From NCBI GenBank assembly GCA_047947185.1, contig CP170502.1:3100001-3164000 (forward strand): DNA of 64,000 bases, in the 5' to 3' direction. The translations under genes and the position numbers were made by a program. Below are positions 17,723 to 25,500 of this stretch, in pieces. Every line of letters begins with the position of its first letter. Position 1 is the stretch's first letter. Source of the DNA: JANQJA01 sp047947185 (GTDB taxonomy: Bacteria > Pseudomonadota > Gammaproteobacteria > Pseudomonadales > Azotimanducaceae). The notes beneath the pieces are model-generated. The model searched no databases, was not told the origin of the DNA, and saw only the letters and a list, made by a program, of their open reading frames with translations.

Positions 17723-18199
17723 ATGGCAACAAAACCGGGCAAGCCAGCCTCCGGCACCATTGCCCTCAACAAGAAGGCGAAATTTGAGTACCAGTTGCAT
17801 GACCGCTTTGAAGCGGGGCTGGTGCTCGCCGGCTGGGAGGTCAAGTCGTTGCGGGCTGGCAAGGTGCAGCTCACCGATACCTATGTGCTGCTGAAAGACG
17901 GCGAGGCTTTCCTGCTCGGCTGCAACATCACACCACTGCCCAGCGCTTCCACACACGTGCTGGCCGACCCCACCCGCACGCGCAAACTGTTGCTGCACAA
18001 ACAACAACTCGCCCGCCTGTTCAGCATGGTCCAGCAGAAAGGCCAGACCTGCGTGCCGCTTGCCCTCTACTGGAAGGACAACAAGGTAAAGTGCGAGATT
18101 GCCCTTGCCACGGGCAAGAAGACCCATGACAAGCGCGCCACCATCAAGGAACGGGACTGGAACCGGGACAAGGCCAGGGTCATGAAAGAAAGGAGCTGA
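17723..18199 (+). CDS. smpB: SsrA-binding protein SmpB
   Basis: SmpB binds tmRNA and carries it into stalled ribosomes for trans-translation. The 158-residue protein has the oligonucleotide-binding barrel (NKKAKFEYQLHDRFEAGLVLAGWEVKSLRAGKVQL) and the family's conserved basic C-terminus (GKKTHDKRATIKERDWNRDKARVMKERS), which mimics a codon-anticodon interaction. Its partner ssrA begins 75 bp downstream on the same strand. Confidence 0.98.
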   Translation: MATKPGKPASGTIALNKKAKFEYQLHDRFEAGLVLAGWEVKSLRAGKVQLTDTYVLLKDGEAFLLGCNITPLPSASTHVLADPTRTRKLLLHKQQLARLFSMVQQKGQTCVPLALYWKDNKVKCEIALATGKKTHDKRATIKERDWNRDKARVMKERS

Positions 18200-18273
18200 G
18201 ACAGTCGCCAGTCACGCCTTGAACTTTTTTTGTCTCACCCCATCTAAAGTGGCGTACAATGGTGAGTTCACCT

Positions 18274-18655
18274 GGGGGCGACATGGATTCGACGCCGGTA
18301 TTGAATTCCCACGGTGCATGCCGAGAGGGTAGTAACTCTCGTAAATCAATTACTGCAACTACTATAGTTGCCAACGACGAAACTTACGCACTAGCTGCCT
18401 AAAAACCCTGCCTTCGGGCACTTTTTAAGTTAGCTTGCCTCGGGGCGAATGTGCCCATGTATTTTAACCGAGGGCGCATGCTTCATGGGATCGCTGTGAC
18501 GCCCCGCTTGTGGCTAAGCAGTTAAGAACAATACAAGCTAGCCTTGTCCCCCTGTCCGTTGGGAACGGCACGGTTAAACTGTAAACGTGACTAAGCATGT
18601 AGATCCGAGGAAGGATGACTGACGGACGGGAGTTCAACTCTCCCCGCCTCCACCA
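18274..18655 (+). ncRNA. ssrA: Transfer-messenger RNA (tmRNA)
   Basis: The 382-nt gene begins with the tRNA-like 5' end (GGGGGCG, then TGGATTCGACG at 18284-18294) and ends with the T-arm (GGGAGTTCAACTCTCC, 18638-18653 region) and an encoded CCA. The 7-bp acceptor stem pairs GGGGGCG with CGCCTCC. The resume codon GCC at 18370 opens a reading frame ANDETYALAA ending at TAA 18400-18402, the proteolysis tag added to stalled proteins. The final LAA is the usual protease-recognition end. A terminator follows. Confidence 0.98.
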
Positions 18656-18668
18656 GTTCAGACAGAAG

Positions 18669-18712
18669 CCCGCCCGCTGACCCTTGCCGGTTGCCGGGCG
18701 GGTTTTCTTTTT
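18669..18712 (+). terminator. Rho-independent terminator of ssrA
   Basis: Perfect arms CCCGCCC (18669-18675) and GGGCGGG (18696-18702) are followed by a T-rich tract (TTTTCTTTTTC). It lies 14 bp after the tmRNA CCA end. Confidence 0.9.
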
Positions 18713-18782
18713 CTGCGTGTTACCAGCGACTTGGCGACTTCCCGCATTTTTCTGGCATCGAAAGAACCCCCTGAAAGAGATT

Positions 18783-18904
18783 GAGATGTCTCCGCTACGT
18801 TCGCTTCGCTCTCTCCGGTCGACATGACAGCGCGACGTCATCTCGAGCGCAGCCTTGTCATCTCGAGCGCAGCCCTGTCATCTCGAGCGCAGCCGAGAGA
18901 TCTC
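18783..18904. repeat. Palindromic repeat with an internal 20-bp tandem repeat
   Basis: The left arm (GAGATGTCTCCGC ... GGTCGACATGACA, from 18783) is roughly complementary to the right arm (TGTCATCTCGAGCGCAGCC ... GAGAGATCTC, ending 18904). Inside, a 20-bp unit starting GTCATCTCGAGCGCAGCC repeats three times (18837, 18857, 18877). It belongs to the same general type of hairpin repeat as the elements near 42.2-43.0 and 61.2 kb. The rest of the gap between ssrA and 19200 holds no gene I can support. Confidence 0.75.
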
Positions 18905-19199
18905 CTACCCTTGCAACCCCCTATTCTATGGGGGCGTCCCTCATCATGGATTCTGCCGTCTCATACCTGTAAACCAAGAAAGTGCCAGGCGTCGGCTGAC
19001 TTTTTGTAGTGTCTACACCATAACCTTTGCACATTGGGTGACCGTGGGATCTGTGGTGAAATGCCGAATTGTGACCAACTTCCCGCTCTCCACATGCATT
19101 GTCACCTGCTATATTGGGAGACGTAATTGTAGTTTGCGAACGTTGCACTCGCTCGTCGCCGATGAATTGGTGGCGCACCAGGAATTGGGGCATACAGAT

Positions 19200-19433
19200 A
19201 TGACAAAGCCACCCGAAAATTTTGCGGAGACGGTTAAAGAAGTCCGCCACCATCTGGGGCTCAGCCAGGAGGAACTGGCTCGCAAGTTGGGCGTGAGCTT
19301 TTCCATGATCAATCGCTGGAAAAACAGCAAGACGGTTCCCTTCAAGATGTGGAGGAGGCAATTCGCAGCCTTGTGCAAACGGATGGCAGGGCAAGGCAAG
19401 CTGGATCTCGACATCAAGGATATTCACCCATGA
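19200..19433 (+). CDS. Small XRE-family HTH regulator of the restriction operon
   Basis: A 77-residue protein starting MTKPPENFAETVKEVRHHLGLSQEELARKLGVSFSMINRWKNSKTVPF, a clear lambda-repressor-type helix-turn-helix (residues about 11-45). I choose the ATG at 19200 because it follows a GGAATTGGGG ribosome site and the domain begins there, although the frame is open further upstream. Its TGA overlaps the hsdM ATG by 4 bp. By position it is likely the transcriptional controller of the downstream defence operon, delaying or limiting its expression; this is inference. Confidence 0.85.
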   Translation: MTKPPENFAETVKEVRHHLGLSQEELARKLGVSFSMINRWKNSKTVPFKMWRRQFAALCKRMAGQGKLDLDIKDIHP

Positions 19434-21559
19434 CCCCAGGCAATTTTCAGCAACTGGCGAATTTCATCTGGTCCGTGGCGGATTTGCTGCGCGGCCCGTA
19501 CCGGCCGCCGCAGTACGAACGGGTCATGCTCCCTTTAACAGTGCTGCGCCGTTTCGATGCCGTGCTAGCCCCCACCAAGGAGGCTGTGCTCAAGCGCTAC
19601 GAGACCTTGATGGGCAAAGACCCGCAGCTGGTGGACCGGGTGCTGAACGAACTGGCCAAGGACGACGAAGGAAACCCGCTGGGTTTTCATAATCACAGCC
19701 AGCTCGATTTCCGCAAACTCAAGGGCGATCCGGACAATATCGGCCAGCACCTCGCTGGTTACATCAAGGGGTTTTCCGAGAACATCCAGAAGATTTTTGA
19801 GCGCTTTGAGTTCGAACAGGAAATTGCAAAACTCGAAGAAGCCAACCGCCTCTATCAAGTGGTGTCCCAGTTCGCCGAAATCGACCTGCACCCTCGCCAT
19901 GTGGACAACATCACCATGGGGCTGGTGTTCGAAGACCTGATCCGGCGCTTCAACGAGGCAGCCAACGAGACGGCCGGTGACCACTTCACCCCGCGAGAGG
20001 TCATCCGCCTGATGGTCAACCTGCTGCTGGAGCCCGATACCCAGGTGCTCACCCAGGCGGGCAAGATCGTCACCATCTGCGACCCGGCCTGCGGCACCGG
20101 CGGTATGCTGGCCGAGAGCCAGAACTGGATTCGCGCCCACAATGAAGACGCAACAGTCAAGGTTTACGGTCAAGACTACAACCCACGTTCCTATGCAGTG
20201 GCTGCCTCCGACTTGCTGATTAAAGGGCATAAGGACGGCAAAGTAGCGTTGGGTAACACTCTCACCAATGACCAGTTCCCCGACATGCACTTCGACTACC
20301 TGTTGGCCAACCCGCCCTTTGGCGTGGACTGGAAGGGGGAGAAAAAGGAGATCGACCGCTGGCCCAACTTTCGCGGCTACAACGGCAAGCTACCGCGCAT
20401 CAACGACGGCGCGCTGCTCTTTCTGATCCACATGATCGCCAAGTTTCAGCCGTGGCAGCCTGGCAACCGTGACAAGCCCGGCTCGCGCATCGCCATCGTC
20501 TTCAACGGCTCGCCACTCTTTACCGGCGGCGCGGGCAGCGGTGAAAGCGAAATCCGCCGCTGGATCATAGAACACGACTGGCTGGAGGCCATCGTCGCCT
20601 TGCCCGAGCAGATGTTCTACAACACCGGTATCGGCACCTTCATCTGGGTGCTCAGTAACCGCAAAGAGAAACACCGCCAAGGCAAAATTCAGCTGATCGA
20701 CGCCCGCGAGCGCTGGACTCCGATGAAACGCAGCCTCGGCAACAAGCGCCGCTGGCTGAATGAAGAGGCGATGGATGAAGTGACCCGCGAACACGGCGCG
20801 TTGACGGAATCGAAAACCAGCAAGATTTTCGACAAAGCTGACTTCGGTTACCGCCGCGCCACCATCCTGCGCCCGCTGCGCCTCAAGTTCCAGATCACCC
20901 AGGAGGCCAAGGAACGCTACCTCGACACCTGCCCGGAACTGCTCGACGCCGTGCTGGCTATCGAAGAGGTGTTCGGCAACGAAGCACATCATGACTGGAA
21001 CGCCGTCTGGGACGAGGTGCAGAAGATCGTCAAACGGTTTCCCGACGATGTCGAAGGCTGGGCCAAAGGGGCCAAGGGTACGGCCCAAAGAAAGGCGTTC
21101 CGCGACGCCTTCACCGAGGTCGACCCAGAGGCCGAGCCGGTGATCGCCAAGGAACACAAGAAAGTTGAACTGGATCTCGAGGCCCTCTTCCCCGGCCAGA
21201 CCCTACCCGAGCTTGCACCGGGTGAGCTGAAAGCCTTGCTGGGACTCAACCCGGCCGGGAAAGGGAAATATGTCGAATACGAGGCCGACTCCAACCTGAA
21301 GGACTTTGAGAATATTCCGCTCAAGGAAGACGTCATGAGCTACGTGCTGCGCGAGGTGCGCCCTTATGTGGCGGACGCCTGGATCGACCGCGATACCCTG
21401 GATGAGCAGGACGACGGCATCGGCAAGGTGGGTTTTGAGATCAACTTCAACCGCGAATTTTTCCAGTACCAGCCGCCGCGCCCGCTTGTCGAGATAGACG
21501 CCGAGCTGGAGGCGGTAGAGAAACGGATCATGGGACTCTTGCGGGAGGTGACGGATTGA
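19430..21559 (+). CDS. hsdM: Type I restriction-modification system, methyltransferase subunit HsdM
   Basis: HsdM methylates adenine in the HsdS-chosen target and pairs with HsdS and HsdR. Starting at ATG 19430 (MTPGNFQQLANFIWSVADLLRG), the protein is 709 residues. It has the HsdM N-terminal helical domain, the SAM motif DPACGTGGM (from residue 218) and the catalytic NPPF motif (from N294). The C-terminal extension after about residue 520, with DVEGWAKG and DEQDDGIGKVGFEINFNREFFQYQPPRPL, is the form found in the longer HsdM proteins of this subgroup. It is joined by 4-bp overlaps to both neighbours. Confidence 0.96.
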   Translation: MTPGNFQQLANFIWSVADLLRGPYRPPQYERVMLPLTVLRRFDAVLAPTKEAVLKRYETLMGKDPQLVDRVLNELAKDDEGNPLGFHNHSQLDFRKLKGDPDNIGQHLAGYIKGFSENIQKIFERFEFEQEIAKLEEANRLYQVVSQFAEIDLHPRHVDNITMGLVFEDLIRRFNEAANETAGDHFTPREVIRLMVNLLLEPDTQVLTQAGKIVTICDPACGTGGMLAESQNWIRAHNEDATVKVYGQDYNPRSYAVAASDLLIKGHKDGKVALGNTLTNDQFPDMHFDYLLANPPFGVDWKGEKKEIDRWPNFRGYNGKLPRINDGALLFLIHMIAKFQPWQPGNRDKPGSRIAIVFNGSPLFTGGAGSGESEIRRWIIEHDWLEAIVALPEQMFYNTGIGTFIWVLSNRKEKHRQGKIQLIDARERWTPMKRSLGNKRRWLNEEAMDEVTREHGALTESKTSKIFDKADFGYRRATILRPLRLKFQITQEAKERYLDTCPELLDAVLAIEEVFGNEAHHDWNAVWDEVQKIVKRFPDDVEGWAKGAKGTAQRKAFRDAFTEVDPEAEPVIAKEHKKVELDLEALFPGQTLPELAPGELKALLGLNPAGKGKYVEYEADSNLKDFENIPLKEDVMSYVLREVRPYVADAWIDRDTLDEQDDGIGKVGFEINFNREFFQYQPPRPLVEIDAELEAVEKRIMGLLREVTD

Positions 21560-22653
21560 GCGAGCTGCTCCACGAAATCCGCGACCTGATTCAATCCGCC
21601 CGCCAGGCGGTGGTCCACTCGGTTGATCTGATTCAGGTCATGACCAACTTCGAGATAGGTCGGCGCATCGTTGAGCATGAACAGGGCGGCGAGGAACGGG
21701 CTGAGTATGGCAAGGCGTTGCTCAAGGAACTCTCCGCTGCTCTGACGGCTGAGTTCGGGCGGGGTTTTTCCCGTTCAAACCTGGAATACATGCGTAAGTT
21801 TTATCTGACCTATCAGGATCGGGCTGCCCAGATCGCGCAAACACCATCCGCCAAATTCCTGACCGATGAAAAATCCCAGATGCCGTCTGGGAAATCGGTT
21901 GCCGCTCGAAAATCCCAGATACCATCTGGCACATTCGCGATTCCATTCAACCTGAGCTGGTCGCAATACGTCTTTTTGATCTCCATCAACAACCCGGACG
22001 AGCGCAGCTTCTACGAGATCGAGGCGGGGCAAGGCGGCTGGACACTGTCGGAACTCAAGCGCCAGTTCAATTCCGCTCTGTATGAACGCCTCTCCCTCAG
22101 TCGCGACAAGGACGGGGTGAAGAAACTTGCCGCCGAAGGGCAGCTCATCGCCCGCCCCGAAGACCTGCTCAAAGAACCATACGTCCTTGAGTTCCTCGGA
22201 CTCGATGAAAAGGTGAAATACTCCGAATCCGACCTCGAATCGGCCATCATCGACAAGCTCGAACATTTTCTGCTGGAGCTGGGCAAGGGCTTCCTCTTCG
22301 AGGCCCGGCAGAAGCGCTTCACCTTCGACGAGGAGCATTTCTTCGTCGATCTGGTTTTCTATAACCGCCTGCTGCGCTGCTATGTGCTGATCGACCTCAA
22401 AATCGGCAAGCTGGGTCATGGGGACCTCGGCCAGATGCAGATGTATGTCAACTACTTTGACCGCTATTTAAAACTGGACGAGGAATCGCCCACCGTGGGG
22501 ATTGTCCTCTGCAAGAAGAAGCACGACGCTCTGGTGGAAATCACCCTGCCCAAAGATGCAAATATCCACGCCCGCGAATATCAGCTCTATCTGCCGGATA
22601 AGGAGTTGCTGCGGAAGAAACTGGCGGAATGGGGTGAGGAGGTGACGGAGTGA
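21556..22653 (+). CDS. YhcG-type PD-(D/E)XK nuclease (DUF1016)
   Basis: A 365-residue protein. The N-terminal DUF1016 helical domain is plain (SELLHEIRDLIQSARQAVVHSVDLIQVMTNFEIGRRIVEHEQGGEERAEYGKALL ... FSRSNLEYMRKFYLTY). The C-terminal nuclease-like domain holds FTFDEEHFFVDLVFYNRLLRCYVLIDLKIGKLGHGDLGQMQMYVNYFDR, with the D...(D)xK core. A low-complexity insert of repeated SQ(M/I)PSG units lies around residues 95-130. Such proteins are often found inside type I systems; their job is not settled. The start is TTG after a GGAGGTG ribosome site, overlapping the hsdM stop by 4 bp. Confidence 0.88.
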   Translation: MSELLHEIRDLIQSARQAVVHSVDLIQVMTNFEIGRRIVEHEQGGEERAEYGKALLKELSAALTAEFGRGFSRSNLEYMRKFYLTYQDRAAQIAQTPSAKFLTDEKSQMPSGKSVAARKSQIPSGTFAIPFNLSWSQYVFLISINNPDERSFYEIEAGQGGWTLSELKRQFNSALYERLSLSRDKDGVKKLAAEGQLIARPEDLLKEPYVLEFLGLDEKVKYSESDLESAIIDKLEHFLLELGKGFLFEARQKRFTFDEEHFFVDLVFYNRLLRCYVLIDLKIGKLGHGDLGQMQMYVNYFDRYLKLDEESPTVGIVLCKKKHDALVEITLPKDANIHAREYQLYLPDKELLRKKLAEWGEEVTE

Positions 22654-22859
22654 GCACAACCGACTGGGGAGAACTGTCTAAGGCTTCTGTTGTCAAGGAA
22701 TACTTGACAACTGCCGAGGGCGGGCAGTTGCCTGGAGCGTCAACTGTCAAGGTATCCTTGACAGTTCAAAACGAGGGCGGCCACAGGGCCGATGCCGGGG
22801 AGATCGCGGAGCTTGCGCGGATTGAAAAACAGCTTGAAAAGAAGAAGGTAACGCGATGA
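22650..22859 (+). CDS. Small ORF between yhcG and hsdS, possibly RhuM-like remnant
   Basis: A 69-residue frame beginning at GTG 22650 after a GGAGGTG ribosome site, and overlapping both neighbours by 4 bp, which argues that it is translated. It contains two similar segments, SVVKEYLTTAEGG and TVKVSLTVQNEGG, that look like the short VK.(Y/F)LT motif found near the start of RhuM-family proteins; the rest of a RhuM protein is missing. The DNA of each segment is a long perfect inverted repeat. The C-terminal half is charged and helical (EIAELARIEKQLEKKKV). It may be a remnant, a leader gene or a true small protein; I cannot decide. Confidence 0.55.
   Translation: MSTTDWGELSKASVVKEYLTTAEGGQLPGASTVKVSLTVQNEGGHRADAGEIAELARIEKQLEKKKVTR
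22689..22711. promoter_or_regulatory. Perfect inverted repeat 1 inside the small ORF
   Basis: Arms GTTGTCAAG and CTTGACAAC (9 bp each) flank the 5-base spacer GAATA. It shares the core TGTCAAG/CTTGACA with a second palindrome 53 bp downstream. It could be an operator for the HTH protein at 19200 or an RNA hairpin before hsdS; the function is inferred. Confidence 0.6.
22742..22766. promoter_or_regulatory. Perfect inverted repeat 2 inside the small ORF
   Basis: Arms AACTGTCAAGG and CCTTGACAGTT (11 bp each) flank a 3-base spacer TAT. A related half site, AACTGTCTAAGG, lies upstream around 22672-22683. Together these give two full sites and a half site with the same core about 100-190 bp ahead of hsdS. 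Confidence 0.65.
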
Positions 22860-24136
22860 ATTCGGGAGCAATGAAGGGCTCACACGAAGGCGCGAAGACA
22901 CGAAGCGCTGAAGAAGTCGGGAAACGGCTGAAATTTATTGCGCCGCTTCGAAATGAGCGAACGGATGCGACCTCCGAGCATGCCGACTACTTGGGGCTGG
23001 AAAACATTCAGTCCTGGACCGGGAACCTGTTGCCAAGTGCAAACTCAGATACTTCCGAAGGTGGTGATTCCGCAGGCGGAACGGCGAACGTTTTCTATTC
23101 CGGCGATGTTTTATTCGGCAAGCTGCGCCCGTATTTAGCGAAAGCGCTTCACGCTGAGAAAGATGGCGTGTGCAGCACCGAACTTCTGGTTTTAAAACCA
23201 CAACCCGATATTCATCCGCGCTTTCTGCTTTATTCGATGCTATCACCTGATTTTGTCGGCCAGGTGGACGCATCCACTTTTGGCGCGAAGATGCCTCGCG
23301 CAAACTGGGAGTTCATTGGTTCCATGAAGCTCCCAACCCCTACCTACGAAACCCAAAACCTGATCGCCGATTACCTCGACCGTGAAACCGCGCGCATCGA
23401 TGCGCTGGTGGCAGAAAAGGAAAAGATGCTAGCCCTGCTGGAAGAAAAGCGCGCCGCCCTTATCAGCCGCTCCGTCACCCGCGGCCTCGACCCCTCCGCC
23501 CCCCTCAAACCCTCCGGCCTCGACTGGCTGGGCGATATTCCGGTGCATTGGGAGGATGAGCGAGCAAAAAACTTATTTTCAGTTCGTGATCAACGCTCCA
23601 AATCTGGTCTTGAGGAACTGTTAACCGTATCGCACATAACGGGTGTTACCCCACGTTCTGAAAAAGACGTTTACATGTTCCAGGCCGATGACAAAGCGGG
23701 CTACAAGTGCTGCTATCCCGGCGATCTGGTTATCAACACCTTGTGGGGCTGGATGGGCGCGATGGGGATCAGCCCGCTTGAGGGTATTGTCAGCCCCGAT
23801 TACCACGTCTACACATCGAAAGGATTTTTGTTACCGGAGTTCGTCGAATTGCTGTGCCGCTCTAGACCTTTTGTCGCTGAAGTGAATCGTTGGTCAAAAG
23901 GCGTTTGGTCATCTCGGCTTAGACTGTATCCCGAGAATTTCTTTGAAATGCGCTTGCCTGTTCCGCCTCATGAAGATCAGCGAGACATCATTGCTGCCGT
24001 GGAAGAAAGCCAGAACAAAACTAAAGAGCTCGCTGGAGTAATGCTGCATTCGATTACCTTGGCCAAAGAGCGCCGCGCTGCCCTGATCACCGCCGCCGTG
24101 ACCGGTCAGATCCCAGTGGAGGAGATGAGCCTATGA
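22856..24136 (+). CDS. hsdS: Type I restriction-modification system, specificity subunit HsdS
   Basis: HsdS recognises the bipartite DNA target for HsdM and HsdR. The 426-residue protein has two target-recognition domains: TRD1 (about residues 20-165; VFYSGDVLFGKLRPYLAKA) and TRD2 (about 225-375; KCCYPGDLVINTLWGWMGAMGISP). Each is followed by a coiled-coil spacer (QNLIADYLDRETARIDALVAEKEKMLALLEEKRAALISRSVTRGL; QRDIIAAVEESQNKTKELAGV ... ERRAALITAAVTGQI). TRD2 DNA is visibly less GC-rich than its flanks, as expected for swapped recognition domains. Overlaps of 4 bp join it to its neighbours. Confidence 0.95.
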   Translation: MNSGAMKGSHEGAKTRSAEEVGKRLKFIAPLRNERTDATSEHADYLGLENIQSWTGNLLPSANSDTSEGGDSAGGTANVFYSGDVLFGKLRPYLAKALHAEKDGVCSTELLVLKPQPDIHPRFLLYSMLSPDFVGQVDASTFGAKMPRANWEFIGSMKLPTPTYETQNLIADYLDRETARIDALVAEKEKMLALLEEKRAALISRSVTRGLDPSAPLKPSGLDWLGDIPVHWEDERAKNLFSVRDQRSKSGLEELLTVSHITGVTPRSEKDVYMFQADDKAGYKCCYPGDLVINTLWGWMGAMGISPLEGIVSPDYHVYTSKGFLLPEFVELLCRSRPFVAEVNRWSKGVWSSRLRLYPENFFEMRLPVPPHEDQRDIIAAVEESQNKTKELAGVMLHSITLAKERRAALITAAVTGQIPVEEMSL

Positions 24137-25500
24137 AACTGGAACGCCTCAGCTTGGCTAACTACCGAGGATTTGACCAGGTCGACCTTAAGTGCGAGCC
24201 CGATGTCACCCTGATTGCCGGTGTCAACGGTGTGGGAAAATCTGCATTGCTCAGTGCCATCGTCAAGTGCGCGTCCCATGCACTGCCCAGGTTGACTCAC
24301 TCAAAAGAAGATGTCCTCTCGACGGCAGTTACTGATATCAAGTCTGGCAAAGAATCTCTCTCCATTTCTGCACAATTCAAAATATCTGCAGCAGAGGTTT
24401 ATGTTGATATCACCCGTTTCTCGGGAGTCAGTGCAGCGGAGGCTGAAGCACTCACTAAGCGACGTGATGAATTGCGGTTTGCAACCCGAGAGACAAAGAA
24501 AGGCTCGAAAGAAGAAGAGGCGATAGCACAAGAAATTCGCATCATCGAAAACAAATTATCCCCTGTGGAACAGCCAACAGTGAGATTTCTCCCTTTCAAT
24601 CCGGATCATGACTCTGATGAGCTGGTTAGCGATATCAGGCAAGCCACAGCACAGCCGGTCGCTGTTTTCTATTCGACATCGCGCCTTTTGTCGCGTCTCC
24701 CTCCCATGCTCCCAAAGACAAGAGAGATTGAAATTGCGACCGCATACAGCAAAGCACTAGATCAGTTGGAAATCTCGCTTAACGATTTTGCCAACTGGTA
24801 TCGTGTTCAGTCAGAAACCGGACCAAAGAAAAGGACGAAGCGCGTCTTTCAGCAACTGGATTCTGCTATTGCCACGTTTTTACAGGATGTAAAAAGCCTT
24901 CAGCTTCATCCCGAGCGACCTCCGCGTTTCAGTGTAAAAAAGAATGGCGATACCTTTTTTCTGGAACAACTTTCCGACGGCGAACGCGGCCTGCTGGCGC
25001 TGGTGTTCGACCTGACCCGCCGCCTGGCCATCGCCAACCCGGAGAGCGACAACCCCATTGCCGAAGGCGTGGCACTTGTATTGATCGACGAGATCGAATT
25101 GCACCTGCACCCGAAATGGCAACGGGATGTGTTGGGCCGTTTGCGTAGCGTCTTCCAGAATTGCCAGTTTGTGGTGACCACCCATTCGCCATTGGTACTG
25201 GGTGAGGTCGAGGCGCGCTGCGTGCGTTTTCTTGAGTTTCAGGATGGCAAGGTTGTCGACACCACACCAACCGAAGCCTACGGTATGGACGCCAACCGCA
25301 TTTTGCAGGAGCTGATGGGCGCACCGGTGCGCAACAGGCAGATGGAAACGGAGCTGCGCGCCCTGTTCGAGCTGATCGATGCGGAGGACTTCAGCCAGGC
25401 ACGTGAAAAGATTGCGGCACTGGAACAGCAGCTGGGCGAACACGAACCGGAACTGACCCGCGCCCAGTCGCTGATCACCTTTCTGGAGGGCTCGGAGTAA
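24133..25500 (+). CDS. PtuA-like AAA/ABC-type ATPase (Septu-type defence)
   Basis: A 455-residue ATPase of the SMC/ABC-like AAA group. Walker A is GVNGVGKS (residues 30-37), the ABC signature region LSDGERG (280-286), Walker B VALVLIDEIELHLHP (313-327) and the H-loop TTHSP (349-353). An insertion with a coiled coil (about 100-145) separates the lobes. In Septu and retron Ec78-type defence, such ATPases (PtuA) act with an HNH nuclease (PtuB), which is exactly the next gene, joined by a 1-bp TAATG overlap. The first 830 bp are noticeably AT-richer than the rest of the gene. Confidence 0.85.
   Translation: MKLERLSLANYRGFDQVDLKCEPDVTLIAGVNGVGKSALLSAIVKCASHALPRLTHSKEDVLSTAVTDIKSGKESLSISAQFKISAAEVYVDITRFSGVSAAEAEALTKRRDELRFATRETKKGSKEEEAIAQEIRIIENKLSPVEQPTVRFLPFNPDHDSDELVSDIRQATAQPVAVFYSTSRLLSRLPPMLPKTREIEIATAYSKALDQLEISLNDFANWYRVQSETGPKKRTKRVFQQLDSAIATFLQDVKSLQLHPERPPRFSVKKNGDTFFLEQLSDGERGLLALVFDLTRRLAIANPESDNPIAEGVALVLIDEIELHLHPKWQRDVLGRLRSVFQNCQFVVTTHSPLVLGEVEARCVRFLEFQDGKVVDTTPTEAYGMDANRILQELMGAPVRNRQMETELRALFELIDAEDFSQAREKIAALEQQLGEHEPELTRAQSLITFLEGSE

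Noticed and set aside
18464..18841. Minus-strand frame across the tmRNA 3' half
   Set aside because: It lies antisense to ssrA and its terminator, and has no homology I recognise.
19349..19429. Longer hsdM start
   Set aside because: The extra codons overlap the HTH gene in another frame; the ATG at 19430 fits the 4-bp overlap pattern of the operon and the family N-terminus.
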